A stretch of 64,000 nucleotides of DNA from Rhodococcus sp. SBT000017 (GCF_003688915.1 NZ_REFU01000001.1:2728001-2792000); one strand, 5' to 3'. Numbered from the stretch's first letter, positions 1 to 9,373 are shown. Notes: generated by a model from the letters alone, not told the origin. Numbers and translations: made by a program.

Positions 1-1340
1 CGACCGGCATCCGGGGCGGCGAGCAGCACGTCGTCGATCAATCGGCCGGCGAACACGTGGACTTCCTGACTGACGATCGCCACGTGCCGCCGTAATCCTG
101 CGCTACCCAGCGCATCCAGCGATGCACCGCCGACTCGAACCGTCCCGGACGTCGACGCCATGGAACCGGCCGCGATAGCTGCGATCGTGGATTTGCCTGC
201 GCCGGTGGATCCGACGAGTGCGACGGTCTCGCCCGCGCCGACCCGCAGGTTCACTCCGTGCAGCACCTCGTGGCCGGATTCGTACTCGTGCCGCAGATCG
301 GTGACGTCCAAGGTGGCGTCGGCGGGTACGGAACCGTCGCCCACGGGTCGCTCGTCGGCAATGTCGATGACACCGACCAGGCGCGCCAACGATGCTCCGG
401 CGGACTGGATGTCGTCGAATGTGAACAGCAGGGTGCCGATCGGATTGAACAGGCGGTGGAACAGCAGCGCTGCGGCTGTGGTCTCGCCGACGGTGACGTT
501 ATCGCCTCGCACGAGCAGGAATCCGGCCAGCAGGATCACCGACAATCCGACGCATTCGGCGCGATTGCTCCGCGATCCGAATCGGGTGAACAACCGGAAC
601 ACGTCGACGCCGATGTCCCGGGCCTTCGCCGACGCTCTGTCGATCTCGCCCAGGTGCGCCGACTCGAGCCCGTACGCGCGAACGGTTTTCGCGCCCTGCA
701 TGCTGCTGACGAACGATTGGGCTCGCTCGCCCATCGCGACCCGTTCGGCCGCGTACTTCGGTGCCGAGCGCGGCAGATACCACCGAAGCGCAAGCACATA
801 CATCGGCAGCGCGACGAGCCCAGCCAGGCCGAGCCGCCAGTCGATGCCGAGCATCGTGATCATGCTCAGGCATACGAGCAGGAACGCCCCGACGAGCTGC
901 GGGATCACCTCGCCGATCGACTTGGCCATCACCGCGACGTCGTCGCCCACCCGGGAGAGCAAGTCGCCCTTGCCCACTCGTTCCAGTGTGGCAACGGGCA
1001 GATGCAGTGCGCGCCGCACGACGGCCTCGCGCAGCGACGCCAGAATGCCCTCACCGAGTGTGCTGATGAGGTAGCCGCTGAAGCCGGTGACGATGCCGCC
1101 GATCACCGCGGCCACCGAGATCACCACGACGACCCCGACGATCGCCGACGTGTCTGCACCGTCGCGGACGCGGTCGACCAGAACACCGAGTACGTAGACG
1201 GGCACCAGCGACATGGCCGCGGCAACTGCGCCGAGCAGCAGCGTCACCGCTGTCCGGGTCTTTCGCAGCTTCAGCTGTTCCAGCAACCACCGACCGGAGC
1301 GCGCACCGGTGGCGATGGGAAGCAGTTCGGGGGCGGTCAT
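1..1340 (-). CDS. ABC exporter half-transporter, ATPase-competent partner (partial)
   Basis: N-terminal part of a fused permease/ATPase ABC exporter; the 3' end lies beyond the left edge. Translation from the ATG at 1340 gives about five hydrophobic membrane segments, then a nucleotide-binding domain with an intact Walker A (GSTGAGKST, near residue 377) and a Q-loop (IVSQE). The signature and Walker B would lie outside the window. The start ATG overlaps the stop of the upstream gene (ATGA), so the two are translationally coupled. That partner has degenerate ATPase motifs, which is typical of heterodimeric exporters in which one subunit carries the catalytic machinery. Substrate unknown: drug, lipid, peptide or siderophore exporters are all possible. 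Confidence 0.85.
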   Translation of the reverse strand, partial: MTAPELLPIATGARSGRWLLEQLKLRKTRTAVTLLLGAVAAAMSLVPVYVLGVLVDRVRDGADTSAIVGVVVVISVAAVIGGIVTGFSGYLISTLGEGILASLREAVVRRALHLPVATLERVGKGDLLSRVGDDVAVMAKSIGEVIPQLVGAFLLVCLSMITMLGIDWRLGLAGLVALPMYVLALRWYLPRSAPKYAAERVAMGERAQSFVSSMQGAKTVRAYGLESAHLGEIDRASAKARDIGVDVFRLFTRFGSRSNRAECVGLSVILLAGFLLVRGDNVTVGETTAAALLFHRLFNPIGTLLFTFDDIQSAGASLARLVGVIDIADERPVGDGSVPADATLDVTDLRHEYESGHEVLHGVNLRVGAGETVALVGSTGAGKSTIAAIAAGSMASTSGTVRVGGASLDALGSAGLRRHVAIVSQEVHVFAGRLIDDVLLAAPDAG

Positions 1341-3085
1341 CGCAGCACCGTCTCCTTGTACTGCGCGTCCGAGGACGCGAGATCGTGGTGCGTTCCCTCG
1401 GCGACGACGCGGCCGTCGTCGACGACGAGAACGCGATGGGTCACCGACAGCAGCGCGGGGCTCGTGGTGATGAGAATCGTTGTCTGCGACGCTCGTTCGG
1501 TGTGCCGGAGTTCGGCGATCCCGCGGGCGATGGCGTGCTCGGTGACGGCGTCGACGGCGGTGGTGGGATCGTGCAGGACCAGGACCGGGGCGTCGACGGA
1601 CAGTGCTCGCGCCAACGCGACTCGCTGGCGTTGGCCGCCGGACAGGCTGGCTCCGCGGTCGGTGACGGCGTGATCGAGACCGGCCGCGTGCAATTCGACG
1701 ACGTCGGTGGCCGCGGAGGCCTGCAGCACGACATCGAGTTCGGCGTCGGGCCGCTCCCGGCCGGCGGTGACGTTGCTGCGGACGGTGCCCGCGAACAGGT
1801 CGGTGATGTGGGGTTCGACGAGCACGGTCTCGCGGGCGCGTCGAAGATCGATCTCTCCCGCCGGAATGCCGCCGATGCGAACCGATCCGGTGTAGTCGGC
1901 GTCGGAGATCTGACCGGACAGCAGCGCGGCGAGCGCTTCCCCGTCCTGCGGCCGGTAGGCGACCACACCGAGCATCTCGCCCGGTTCTGCACGGAACGTG
2001 AGCCCGTCGAGCGATCGGAACCGAATGTCGTCGACACCGAGGTCGGAGCCTGCGGGCACCGCCGATTCCGACTGCGGCAGAACGTGATCCGCACCGAGCA
2101 CCAGGGCCAGCCGGTCGGCCGATCCGCGCACCATCGCCACGACGCCGGGGATCCTCGCCAATCCGGTCAGGGGTTCGATGACGAACTGCGCAAGGCCGAT
2201 GACGGTGATCAACTCACCGACCGAAATGCGGCCCTGCAGCGCGAACCAACCTGCGGTACCGGCGATCCCGACGGCCAGCAACGCGTTGACCGTCGCCGAG
2301 AGGCCCTGATAGACGTTGTTTGCGCGAGCCAGCTTCAGAGTCGCGGCCAACGCCGTTCGACTCGACGTCACGAATCGCTGCGTCGCGGCATTCTCGGCAC
2401 CGATTCCGCGTAGCGGCCGAACACCGCTGACCAGATCGGTGGCCATACCCGACACAGTGGCCACCTCGGCCTGCTGCGCGGTGGCAGCACGAGTGAGCAA
2501 CGGAGCGAGACGTTGCAGCGCGATCAGGATGACCGGCGTCCCGATGACCACGGCGAGACCGAGCGGAACGTCGATCACGATCAGCGCTACGGCAGACGCG
2601 ACGACCGCCACGGCCGATGCGAAGACCCGCGCGATCAGATCGAGGATCCACGACTCCTTCTCGGCGTCGGACGTCGAGACCGTCAGCAGCTCCCCCGCCG
2701 ACAGCTCGGTACGCACACCCCGCGGATCGAGGACGCGGCCGGCGACCTCCACGCGCACCAGATGCGCCTCCCGCTCGATCGCGACGACGATGATGCGGGC
2801 ACCGATACGCCACGCGTACGACAGGGTGACGAACAAGGCCGCCAGACCGACCAACGAGACAACCATCGCGGTCACATCACCGGTGTCGATGGCCCGCGAG
2901 ACGATCAGTCCGATCGCCACCGGGACCATCGTTTCGCACAGTTGATGCACCCCGAACAGCAGCGACGAGACGATCAGGCGGGTGCGATGCCGTCGTACGG
3001 TACGGCGCAGAATCGCGGAGCCGGTGGCCGGAGAAGGCACCTCCACCACTGTCCGAGCATGGCGGAGCGGCACAGAATCGGTCAT
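1337..3085 (-). CDS. ABC exporter half-transporter with degenerate ATP site
   Basis: 582-residue permease/ATPase fusion and first gene of a two-gene exporter operon. The N-terminal half holds the membrane segments; the C-terminal half is the nucleotide-binding domain. The Walker A region reads GVVAYRPQDGEAL (near residue 373) and lacks the GxxGxGKS/T loop. The signature LSGGQRQR is intact (near 478). Walker B ends LVLHDPTTAVD, with His and Asp where Asp-Glu is expected. In known heterodimeric exporters one composite site is degenerate and the other works; this subunit would supply the signature for the good site. The start was taken at ATG 3085, where the family-like sequence begins; an in-frame extension to 3130 exists but adds nothing recognisable. 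Confidence 0.85.
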   Translation of the reverse strand: MTDSVPLRHARTVVEVPSPATGSAILRRTVRRHRTRLIVSSLLFGVHQLCETMVPVAIGLIVSRAIDTGDVTAMVVSLVGLAALFVTLSYAWRIGARIIVVAIEREAHLVRVEVAGRVLDPRGVRTELSAGELLTVSTSDAEKESWILDLIARVFASAVAVVASAVALIVIDVPLGLAVVIGTPVILIALQRLAPLLTRAATAQQAEVATVSGMATDLVSGVRPLRGIGAENAATQRFVTSSRTALAATLKLARANNVYQGLSATVNALLAVGIAGTAGWFALQGRISVGELITVIGLAQFVIEPLTGLARIPGVVAMVRGSADRLALVLGADHVLPQSESAVPAGSDLGVDDIRFRSLDGLTFRAEPGEMLGVVAYRPQDGEALAALLSGQISDADYTGSVRIGGIPAGEIDLRRARETVLVEPHITDLFAGTVRSNVTAGRERPDAELDVVLQASAATDVVELHAAGLDHAVTDRGASLSGGQRQRVALARALSVDAPVLVLHDPTTAVDAVTEHAIARGIAELRHTERASQTTILITTSPALLSVTHRVLVVDDGRVVAEGTHHDLASSDAQYKETVLR

Positions 3086-3190
3086 TTGCTGCAGCCTATG
3101 GCATCGGGAACTGGCGATGGGGCGCCACATTTACATAGAGTCGGGACCAACGAACACCGTGTAAGCCCAGCAGAGAGTACGGAGAACACC

Positions 3191-3364
3191 ATGCCTGCCA
3201 AGACCTCCACCGACAACGACATCGCCGACGAAGACATCGTCCCACTCGAGTACGAGACGGCCAGCCAGGCTCAGCGCGTCGTCGCGGCCTACGCGACCGA
3301 TGCCGACGAATGCCGCATGTTGCTGTCGATGTTGGGTATAGATCCCGTAGCGAAGACCGACTGA
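3191..3364 (+). CDS. Small conserved acidic protein upstream of otsA
   Basis: 57-residue protein with no signal peptide or membrane segment, rich in Asp/Glu at the N-terminus, with a C-terminal part reading LLSMLGIDPVAKTD. The ATG is preceded by GGAG at a normal distance. It sits 51 bp upstream of otsA on the same strand. From memory, M. tuberculosis has a similarly sized uncharacterised protein (Rv3489) directly upstream of otsA, so this is probably its counterpart and co-transcribed with otsA. No function can be assigned. Confidence 0.7.
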   Translation: MPAKTSTDNDIADEDIVPLEYETASQAQRVVAAYATDADECRMLLSMLGIDPVAKTD

Positions 3365-3415
3365 CACTCTTCGCAGGACTGTTTACCCAAGGATCTACAA
3401 GCGGATTGGACAGTT

Positions 3416-4864
3416 GTGGCTGACGCCTCGCAGGGTTCGGATTTTGTCGTCGTAGCCAACCGGTTGCCGGTCGATATGGAAAAGCTCCCGGACGGGAGCA
3501 CGCGATGGAAGCGAAGCCCTGGCGGGTTGGTCACCGCTCTCGAACCGATTCTGCGCGCCAACAAGGGCGCGTGGGTGGGGTGGGTCGGCGTCTCGGACGT
3601 CGACGTCGAACCCTTCGTCGAGGACGGCTTGCAGCTGCGTCCGGTCACGATCAGCGAGAAGGAATACACCCAGTACTACGAGGGCTTCTCCAACGCGACG
3701 CTGTGGCCGCTCTATCACGACGTCATCGTCAAGCCGGAGTACGACCGCGACTGGTGGAACGCCTACGTCGAGGTCAACCGACGGTTCGCCGAGAAGACCT
3801 CCGAGGCTGCAGCACAGGGCGCGACGGTCTGGATCCAGGATTATCAGCTCCAGCTCGTCCCGAAGATGCTGCGGATGCTGCGCCCCGACCTGACCATCGG
3901 GTTCTTCCTGCACATCCCGTTCCCGCCGATCGAGCTGTTCATGCAGATGCCGTGGCGCACCGAGATCGTCGAAGGACTGCTCGGTGCCGACCTCATCGGT
4001 TTCCACCTGTCCGGCGGCGCGCAGAACTTCCTCTACCTTGCCCGACGCCTCGCCGGGGGAACCACGTCCCGCGGAACCGTCGGAGTGCGGTCCAAGTTGG
4101 GCGTCGTGCAGGTCGGCTTCCGGACCGTGCGAGTCGGCGCGTTCCCGATCTCCATCGATTCCGGTGACCTCGACACCAAATCGCGTTCCAAGGCCGTCCG
4201 CGATCGCGCCAAGCAACTGCGCAAGGATCTGGGCAACCCCAAGCGCATCATGCTCGGCGTCGATCGCCTGGACTACACCAAGGGAATCGACGTTCGGCTC
4301 AACGCGTTCCGCGAACTGCTCGAAGAGGGCCGCGTCGACCCGGCCGAGAACGTCATCGTGCAGTTGGCGACGCCCAGCCGTGAACGCGTCGAGAGCTACG
4401 TCGCGATGCGCGGCGAAATCGAGCAGCAGGTGGGACGCATCAACGGCGAATACGGCCAGGTGGGCCACCCGGTGGTGCACTACCTGCACCGGCCGATCCC
4501 CCGCGACGACCTGCTGGCCTACTTCGTCGCCGCCGACGTCATGCTGGTCACTCCGCTGCGCGACGGCATGAACCTCGTCGCCAAGGAGTACGTGGCCTGC
4601 CGCAGCGATCTCGGTGGTTCCCTGGTGCTCAGCGAATTCACCGGTGCCGCAGCCGAACTGCGCCAGGCATACCTGTGCAACCCACACGACCTGGACAGCG
4701 TCAAGGACGCGATCATCGGAGCCCTCGAACAGGAACCGGAGGCGGGCAAGCGCCAGATGCGCGCCATGCGCAGGCAGGTTCTCGCCCACGACGTCGATCG
4801 CTGGGCCCGCTCCTTCCTGACCGCGCTCGCAGCACCGGCGGAGGGCACCAACCTCACCCGATAA
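3416..4864 (+). CDS. otsA: Trehalose-6-phosphate synthase
   Basis: 482 residues, GT20 family. It transfers glucose from a nucleotide sugar to glucose-6-phosphate, giving trehalose-6-phosphate in the cytoplasm, the first step of the OtsA-OtsB route. Visible family motifs: NRLPVD and SPGGLVTAL near the N-terminus (glucose-6-phosphate/UDP loop), [28 protein letters not shown] in the sugar-nucleotide site, and [14 protein letters not shown] near residue 390. Length is normal. Translation starts at GTG 3416. No otsB is in the window. A strong hairpin terminator follows within 15 bp, so the transcript ends here. The trehalose product links it functionally to the GH13 gene at 14.6 kb. Confidence 0.96.
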   Translation: MADASQGSDFVVVANRLPVDMEKLPDGSTRWKRSPGGLVTALEPILRANKGAWVGWVGVSDVDVEPFVEDGLQLRPVTISEKEYTQYYEGFSNATLWPLYHDVIVKPEYDRDWWNAYVEVNRRFAEKTSEAAAQGATVWIQDYQLQLVPKMLRMLRPDLTIGFFLHIPFPPIELFMQMPWRTEIVEGLLGADLIGFHLSGGAQNFLYLARRLAGGTTSRGTVGVRSKLGVVQVGFRTVRVGAFPISIDSGDLDTKSRSKAVRDRAKQLRKDLGNPKRIMLGVDRLDYTKGIDVRLNAFRELLEEGRVDPAENVIVQLATPSRERVESYVAMRGEIEQQVGRINGEYGQVGHPVVHYLHRPIPRDDLLAYFVAADVMLVTPLRDGMNLVAKEYVACRSDLGGSLVLSEFTGAAAELRQAYLCNPHDLDSVKDAIIGALEQEPEAGKRQMRAMRRQVLAHDVDRWARSFLTALAAPAEGTNLTR

Positions 4865-4876
4865 ATTCGCTTCTCA

Positions 4877-4915
4877 GAAACCGTCGACGGCTGCTACTTT
4901 GCCGTCGACGGTTTC
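4877..4915 (+). terminator. Rho-independent-type terminator after otsA
   Basis: A 14-bp perfect stem (4877-4890 pairing with 4902-4915) built around CCGTCGACGG, with an 11-nt loop and a T-rich stretch on the 3' side (TTTCTTTTC). It lies 13 bp past the otsA stop codon. Confidence 0.85.
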
Positions 4916-5011
4916 TTTTCATGCATTCCAACAGTGAGGAGGTGGGCATCGTGGCCACCTGGACGAGCGCACACCCGAGCCCACGTCACTCCTCTCCGAA
5001 GGAACCCTCGC

Positions 5012-6028
5012 ATGTCCTCTCTACTTCACTACGGCCTCGATCAGCATTGGCTGGATGAGTTCGAAAAGCTCTCTCAGGACGCAGTTCTCGCCCGCGTCGT
5101 TCGCGTCGACCGCGGTGGATTCGATGCCGTCACCGAGAACGGAATCGCTCGATGTACGGGCGGTGCCATCTGTACCGGGGATTGGGTGGCACTCGACGAA
5201 GAATCGTTCCGGCTGATGGCCATTCTCCCGCGCCGGACCGCCATCGAACGCGCCTCCGCCGGAACCACATCCGACACACAGGTTCTCGGAGCCAACGTCG
5301 ATACCGTTGTCGTCACGGTGGCGTCGGACACCGCCCTCGACCTCGGTCGCGTCGAGCGCTACATCACCCTCGCCTGGGGCAGCGGCGCTGTTCCTGTTCT
5401 CGCGATCACCAAGACCGACAGCGGTAGCGTCGCCGAAGAATTGTTGCTGGCCGCCGCGCCGGGCGTCACCGTGTGCAGCACCAGTGCAGTGTCGGACGGC
5501 GGAATCGATTCGCTGGCAGCACATCTGCGCGGCACGGTTGCACTGATCGGACCGTCGGGATCCGGAAAGTCGACACTCGGCAACGCCCTGTTGGGTGGTT
5601 CGGTTCTCGCTACCGGTGCTACCCGCGAGGGCGACAGCAAAGGCAGGCACACGACGGTGCATCGGGAATTGGTGCCGATTCCTTCCTCGAGCCTGGTGCT
5701 GTTGGACACCCCGGGTTTGCGTTCGGTGGGCGTCCAGGGATCGGAAGACGCTGTGGCGAGCGCTTTCTCCGACATCGATCAACTCGCCGCGTCGTGTCGA
5801 TTCGGCGATTGCGCGCACGAACACGAACCCGGATGTGCGGTCCTTGCCGCCGTCGATGCGGGTGAGCTCACCGAGAGAAGGTTGGGAAACTACCGAAAAC
5901 TGTTGCGGGAGAACGCCTGGGTCACCTCGCGGCACGACGCCCGAGCGCGCAGCGAGAAGCTGCGGGAGTACAAGCAGATCTCGAAGTCGCTACGCCAGAA
6001 ATACGCCGTCGACGGAAAGAGGAGGTAA
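5012..6028 (+). CDS. rsgA: Ribosome small-subunit-dependent GTPase A
   Basis: 338 residues. Circularly permuted GTPase that assists 30S subunit maturation. An N-terminal OB-like segment is followed by G4 (TKTD), then G1 (GPSGSGKST, near residue 183), and G3 (DTPGLR). The C-terminal zinc knuckle CRFGDCAHEHEPGC is intact and is followed by a basic tail. The G4-before-G1 order is diagnostic. The ATG at 5012 follows AAGGAA; an in-frame extension to 4934 carries no recognisable family sequence. It stands between the otsA terminator and a convergent small gene. Confidence 0.93.
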   Translation: MSSLLHYGLDQHWLDEFEKLSQDAVLARVVRVDRGGFDAVTENGIARCTGGAICTGDWVALDEESFRLMAILPRRTAIERASAGTTSDTQVLGANVDTVVVTVASDTALDLGRVERYITLAWGSGAVPVLAITKTDSGSVAEELLLAAAPGVTVCSTSAVSDGGIDSLAAHLRGTVALIGPSGSGKSTLGNALLGGSVLATGATREGDSKGRHTTVHRELVPIPSSSLVLLDTPGLRSVGVQGSEDAVASAFSDIDQLAASCRFGDCAHEHEPGCAVLAAVDAGELTERRLGNYRKLLRENAWVTSRHDARARSEKLREYKQISKSLRQKYAVDGKRR

Positions 6029-6029
6029 G

Positions 6030-6260
6030 TCAGCTCTCGTCGAACAGTGAGGGGCTGTCGGTCTCCGTCTCGTCCTGCCGAGCCGAACCTTCACTGCTCG
6101 ACGCCTTGCGCACCACCTCGACCGTGGTGGTGCGTACCGACAACCGATGGCCGTCGTGATGCTCGAGCAACGCCAGACCCTGACGGATCTCGAGCACCTT
6201 CCACGGGCCGGCGTGCCCGGACGCCTGAACCAGGTCGCCTGGTGCGATCTCGGAAGCCAC
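6030..6260 (-). CDS. Small conserved protein, KOW/SH3-like
   Basis: 76 residues. Not assigned to a named family. The N-terminal part reads EIAPGDLVQASGHAG followed by short beta-rich segments ending in TTTVEVVRKA, which resembles a small SH3/KOW-type barrel; the tail is acidic and polar. The GTG start at 6260 is preceded by GGAGAA five bases upstream, a better site than the in-frame ATG at 6311. It converges with rsgA, one base separating the two reading frames. Confidence 0.6.
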   Translation of the reverse strand: MASEIAPGDLVQASGHAGPWKVLEIRQGLALLEHHDGHRLSVRTTTVEVVRKASSSEGSARQDETETDSPSLFDES

Positions 6261-6374
6261 TGTTGTTCTCCATTCAGCGAGCAATCGGGTTCGAGCAAGT
6301 CTGTGACACACACCCTATCGGGCATGCACTGCCCGCATCTCACTTGCTCGTCGAACAATTTAGGAGTACTCATG

Positions 6375-6400
6375 TAATAGTTGTAGATATACAAGCATTA
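6375..6400. promoter_or_regulatory. MarR-type operator candidate upstream of efflux pump
   Basis: A 26-bp dyad with the form TAAT-N2-TTGTA-N4-TACAA-N2-ATTA; both arm pairs match perfectly. It ends 4 bp before the Shine-Dalgarno of the MFS gene. Inverted TTGTA-like repeats of this length are typical MarR-family operators, and the MFS gene is followed by a MarR-type gene in the same operon, so autorepression is the natural reading. Confidence 0.7.
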
Positions 6401-6414
6401 TCGCGGAGGTGAAC

Positions 6415-7830
6415 GTGGCCGAGCTGACTCGACGACACCGGTATCTCGTGCTCGGCATCTGCTGCCTGAGTCTGTTTCTCGTCAGCACCGACAACACGAT
6501 CGTCAACGTCGCGCTGCCGTCGATGCGCGCAGATCTGAATGCATCGGTCTCGGGGCTGCAGTGGATCATCGATGCATACACGCTGGTCGTGGCATCACTG
6601 CTGATGCTCGGCGGCTCGATGGCCGACAAGTACGGCCGCAAGCGCTTCTTCCTGATCGGCACCGGAACATTCGTCCTCGGTTCTCTGCTGTGCAGCGTCG
6701 CCCCGTCGCTCGGCTGGCTCGTCGCCTTCCGCATGCTCCAGGCAATCGGTGGCTCGATGATGAATCCCGTCGCGATGTCGATCATCACCAACACCTTCAC
6801 CGATCCGAAAGAACGCGCCGGAGCCATCGGCATGTGGGGTGCCGTCGTCGGAATCTCCATGTCGGCCGGTCCAGCGCTGGGCGGCATCCTCGTCACCGGT
6901 GCCGGCTGGCAGTCCATCTTCTGGATCAACGTCCCCGTCGGGATCTTCGCGCTGGCGATGACACTGAAATTCGTCCCGGAATCCAAAGCCGAACACTCAC
7001 GCAAGTTCGATCCCGCCGGCCAGTTCCTGATCTTCGCGTTCCTTGCGTCCCTGGTGTTCACCATCATCGAAGGTCCCGCGAAGGGGTGGGGATCGCCGCT
7101 GATCGTGTTCACCGGTGCCGTCGCCGTCGGCTCTCTCGTCGGGCTACTGGTGGTCGAGTCGCGAATCGAGGAACCGCTCATCCAACTGAAGTTCTTCCGA
7201 AGCGCGCCGTTCAGCGGAGCGACGGTAATCGCTGTGTGCGCGTTCGCTTCCCTCGGCGGATTTCTGTTCCTCAACACCCTCTACCTGCAGGACGTGCGCG
7301 GATACTCACCATTGCACGCCGGTCTCTACACCCTGCCGATGGCGTTGATGACGCTGATTTTCGCGCCGATCTCCGGTCGCATCGTCGGCACCCTGGGAGC
7401 GCGCATTCCGCTGCTCGTCGCGGGAATCGGCTTCGTGGCCTCGGCGCTGATGCTCACCCGACTGACTCCGACGACGTCGTTCGCGTGGCTGGCCGTCGCA
7501 TACGTGATTTTCGGAATATCCTTCGGCATGGTCAACGCCCCGATCACCAACACCGCGGTGTCCGGAATGCCGCGCAGTCAGGCCGGAGTGGCATCCGCCA
7601 TCGCGTCGACGAGCAGGCAGGTGGGTCAATCGCTCGGCGTGGCCGTCGTCGGATCCATCGTCACGGCGAGCATCGTCGGCGAGATCTCCGACGGCTTCAC
7701 CGCCGCCGCAGTACCAGCGTGGTTCGTCATCGCAGGCGCAGGCGTGGTCGTCACCGTGCTCGCAGTGGTCACCACCGGCCGATGGGCACGCGCGACCGCC
7801 GAACGAATCGACCAACCGGTGCTCGTATGA
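6415..7830 (+). CDS. MFS efflux transporter, DHA2 (14-TMS) type
   Basis: 471 residues, about 14 hydrophobic segments, EmrB/QacA-like. The first segment carries DNTIVNVALPSM, a hallmark of the DHA2 drug:proton antiporters, and the loop between segments 2 and 3 has motif A (GGSMADKYGRKR). Probably exports toxic organic compounds. The GTG at 6415 was chosen because GGAGG lies five bases upstream; an in-frame GTG at 6409 overlaps that site. The stop overlaps the start of the MarR gene (ATGA). Expression is probably controlled by that regulator through the dyad at 6375-6400. Confidence 0.9.
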   Translation: MAELTRRHRYLVLGICCLSLFLVSTDNTIVNVALPSMRADLNASVSGLQWIIDAYTLVVASLLMLGGSMADKYGRKRFFLIGTGTFVLGSLLCSVAPSLGWLVAFRMLQAIGGSMMNPVAMSIITNTFTDPKERAGAIGMWGAVVGISMSAGPALGGILVTGAGWQSIFWINVPVGIFALAMTLKFVPESKAEHSRKFDPAGQFLIFAFLASLVFTIIEGPAKGWGSPLIVFTGAVAVGSLVGLLVVESRIEEPLIQLKFFRSAPFSGATVIAVCAFASLGGFLFLNTLYLQDVRGYSPLHAGLYTLPMALMTLIFAPISGRIVGTLGARIPLLVAGIGFVASALMLTRLTPTTSFAWLAVAYVIFGISFGMVNAPITNTAVSGMPRSQAGVASAIASTSRQVGQSLGVAVVGSIVTASIVGEISDGFTAAAVPAWFVIAGAGVVVTVLAVVTTGRWARATAERIDQPVLV

Positions 7831-8231
7831 CCGGCTCAGAGGCGGCCCTTGTCTGGCGCGAGATGCGCGCGCTGATGCTCGAGAAGCACGACACCCGCCG
7901 AGCCGTCGCCGACGCCACCGGGATGAGTTTTCTGCGAGCCAAGCTGCTGACCAGATTGCTCACGGGCGATCGGACGGTCACCGAGCTGGCCGAGATCCTC
8001 GCCTCCGATGCGCCGTACGTCTCGCTCAACGTTCGAGAGTTGGAAAAACGTGGATTGGTGGTCCGTACCGAAGACCCCACCGATCGCCGACGCCGAATCA
8101 TCGGACTCACCGATGCCGGACGCCTCCTCGCCGAGAAGGCCCGAGCCATCGCCGACGCCCCTCCGCCGGAATTCACGACGATATCTGCCGAAGACCTGGC
8201 GCATCTGCGACGGATTCTGCAGCTGCCCTGA
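7827..8231 (+). CDS. MarR-family transcriptional regulator
   Basis: 134 residues with the winged-helix layout of MarR proteins: recognition helix near TVTELAEILASDAPYVSLNVREL, then the wing motif EDPTDRRRRIIGLTDAGRLL, which is strongly diagnostic. Start ATG overlaps the stop of the efflux gene, so the two are one operon. The most likely role is repression of this operon with relief by a transported compound. The ligand is unknown. Confidence 0.9.
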   Translation: MTGSEAALVWREMRALMLEKHDTRRAVADATGMSFLRAKLLTRLLTGDRTVTELAEILASDAPYVSLNVRELEKRGLVVRTEDPTDRRRRIIGLTDAGRLLAEKARAIADAPPPEFTTISAEDLAHLRRILQLP

Positions 8232-8242
8232 TTTCTGAGCGT

Positions 8243-8989
8243 TCAGCGGCGGATGGCGTCTAGTGGTGTGCCGATCTCGACGAGCGCGCGCACGGTCGCC
8301 GCCTCCATTCCGGGTGAGCCACAGACCAGGATCTGGCGATCCGGGAACGGCCCCTGGGTGGCGACGACGTCGGCCACACTGCCCTCCCAGCAATGCTCGG
8401 GCTCGAAGAATGATGCGCTGGAACCGATCTCGGCATGAATGCGGTCGTTCCATCGATCCGACGCCCACGGCTCGTGCAGTTGATCGACCACGGGTACCAC
8501 CGTCAACCACGGGAACTCCGCCGCCATCAACCACAGCATGTCCCCGGCATACAGGTCGCGGGGAGACTTGCCGCCGACGAACAGCGTCACGTTCGGCGGC
8601 TGTTCGCGGCGCGTGAGGTCGAGCAGTATCGCGCGCAACGGAGCGAGGCCGGTACCGCCCGCGATCATGACGACGTCGCGCCCCGAATCGTCGACGTGCA
8701 GACTGCCCTGCGGATCGCTGATCTGCCACACATGACCGGGCCGCGTCTCGTTGACGATCGATCCGCTCACCCAACCGGCCGGAACGGCTCGAACGTGGAA
8801 CTCCAGCTTTCCGTCTCGCGAAGGCGGGAGTGCGGGTGAGTAGCGCCGCGTCAGCGCAGCGTTCTGGGGAACTGTGACCGACACCGACTGTCCGGCTTGG
8901 AACGGCACCGCGTCGCCTTCGAGTCTGATCACCGCGAGATCGTTCCGAAGGCGGTGATACTGAACGACCGTCGAACTCCACGCCTGCAT
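8243..8989 (-). CDS. Ferredoxin-NADP reductase-type flavin oxidoreductase
   Basis: 248 residues. FAD-binding beta-barrel domain with RRYSPALP (flavin-binding RxYS motif, near residue 50), followed by a NAD(P)-binding domain with AGGTGLAPLRAI and the C-terminal VCGSPGMEAATVRALV motif. This is the reductase module seen in flavohaemoglobins and phenol hydroxylase reductases, but there is no globin and no 2Fe-2S domain, so the electron acceptor is a separate unknown protein. Start taken at ATG 8989; the reading frame remains open upstream but runs into the GC-rich repeat at 9079-9179, which argues against an earlier start. Confidence 0.8.
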   Translation of the reverse strand: MQAWSSTVVQYHRLRNDLAVIRLEGDAVPFQAGQSVSVTVPQNAALTRRYSPALPPSRDGKLEFHVRAVPAGWVSGSIVNETRPGHVWQISDPQGSLHVDDSGRDVVMIAGGTGLAPLRAILLDLTRREQPPNVTLFVGGKSPRDLYAGDMLWLMAAEFPWLTVVPVVDQLHEPWASDRWNDRIHAEIGSSASFFEPEHCWEGSVADVVATQGPFPDRQILVCGSPGMEAATVRALVEIGTPLDAIRR

Positions 8990-9078
8990 GTGGACCAGAA
9001 TAGGGGCCGACGCCGGGTGTCTCGCAAACCCGCGCGCGGTTCGCCCATTGCCGGTACCGCCGCCCCCGGGTCGAGCCA

Positions 9079-9179
9079 GCAAACGCGCGCGCGTCTGCTG
9101 AACGCGCGCGGAATGGTGACCCGATCGCTGGCGAATCCGCGCGCACCTGACGAACGCGCGCGCGTTTGCGAAGAAGTGA
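9079..9179. repeat. 101-bp GC-rich repeat, copy 1
   Basis: Pairs with 9272-9372: both are 101 bp and align without net length change, with conserved blocks such as GCGCGCACCTGAC and GCGCGCGTTTGCGAAGAAG. Each copy begins and ends with an alternating-CG palindrome of the type CAAACGCGCGCGCGTTTGC. The region between the flavin reductase start and the hspR end carries no gene. A weaker related palindrome occurs at about 9021-9046. Confidence 0.85.
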
Positions 9180-9271
9180 GCAGGAGACCCGCCACTCAAC
9201 TCCCGTGAACCGGCTCAACCCTGGTGGGCCAGCTCTGCCCGAGGTTCGGCACCGTCGCCCGGCACGCCTGC

Positions 9272-9372
9272 GCAAATGCGCGCGCGTTTGCTGAACGCTC
9301 GCGGAATAGTGACCGAATGACCGACGAGAATGCGCGCACCTGACAAATGCGCGCGCGTTTGCGAAGAAGCGA
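9272..9372. repeat. 101-bp GC-rich repeat, copy 2
   Basis: Second copy of the repeat described at 9079-9179, ending one base before the hspR stop codon. On the minus strand it lies immediately 3' of hspR, so its hairpins could act as the transcript end of the dnaK operon. No T-tract is present. Confidence 0.85.
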
Positions 9373-9373
9373 A

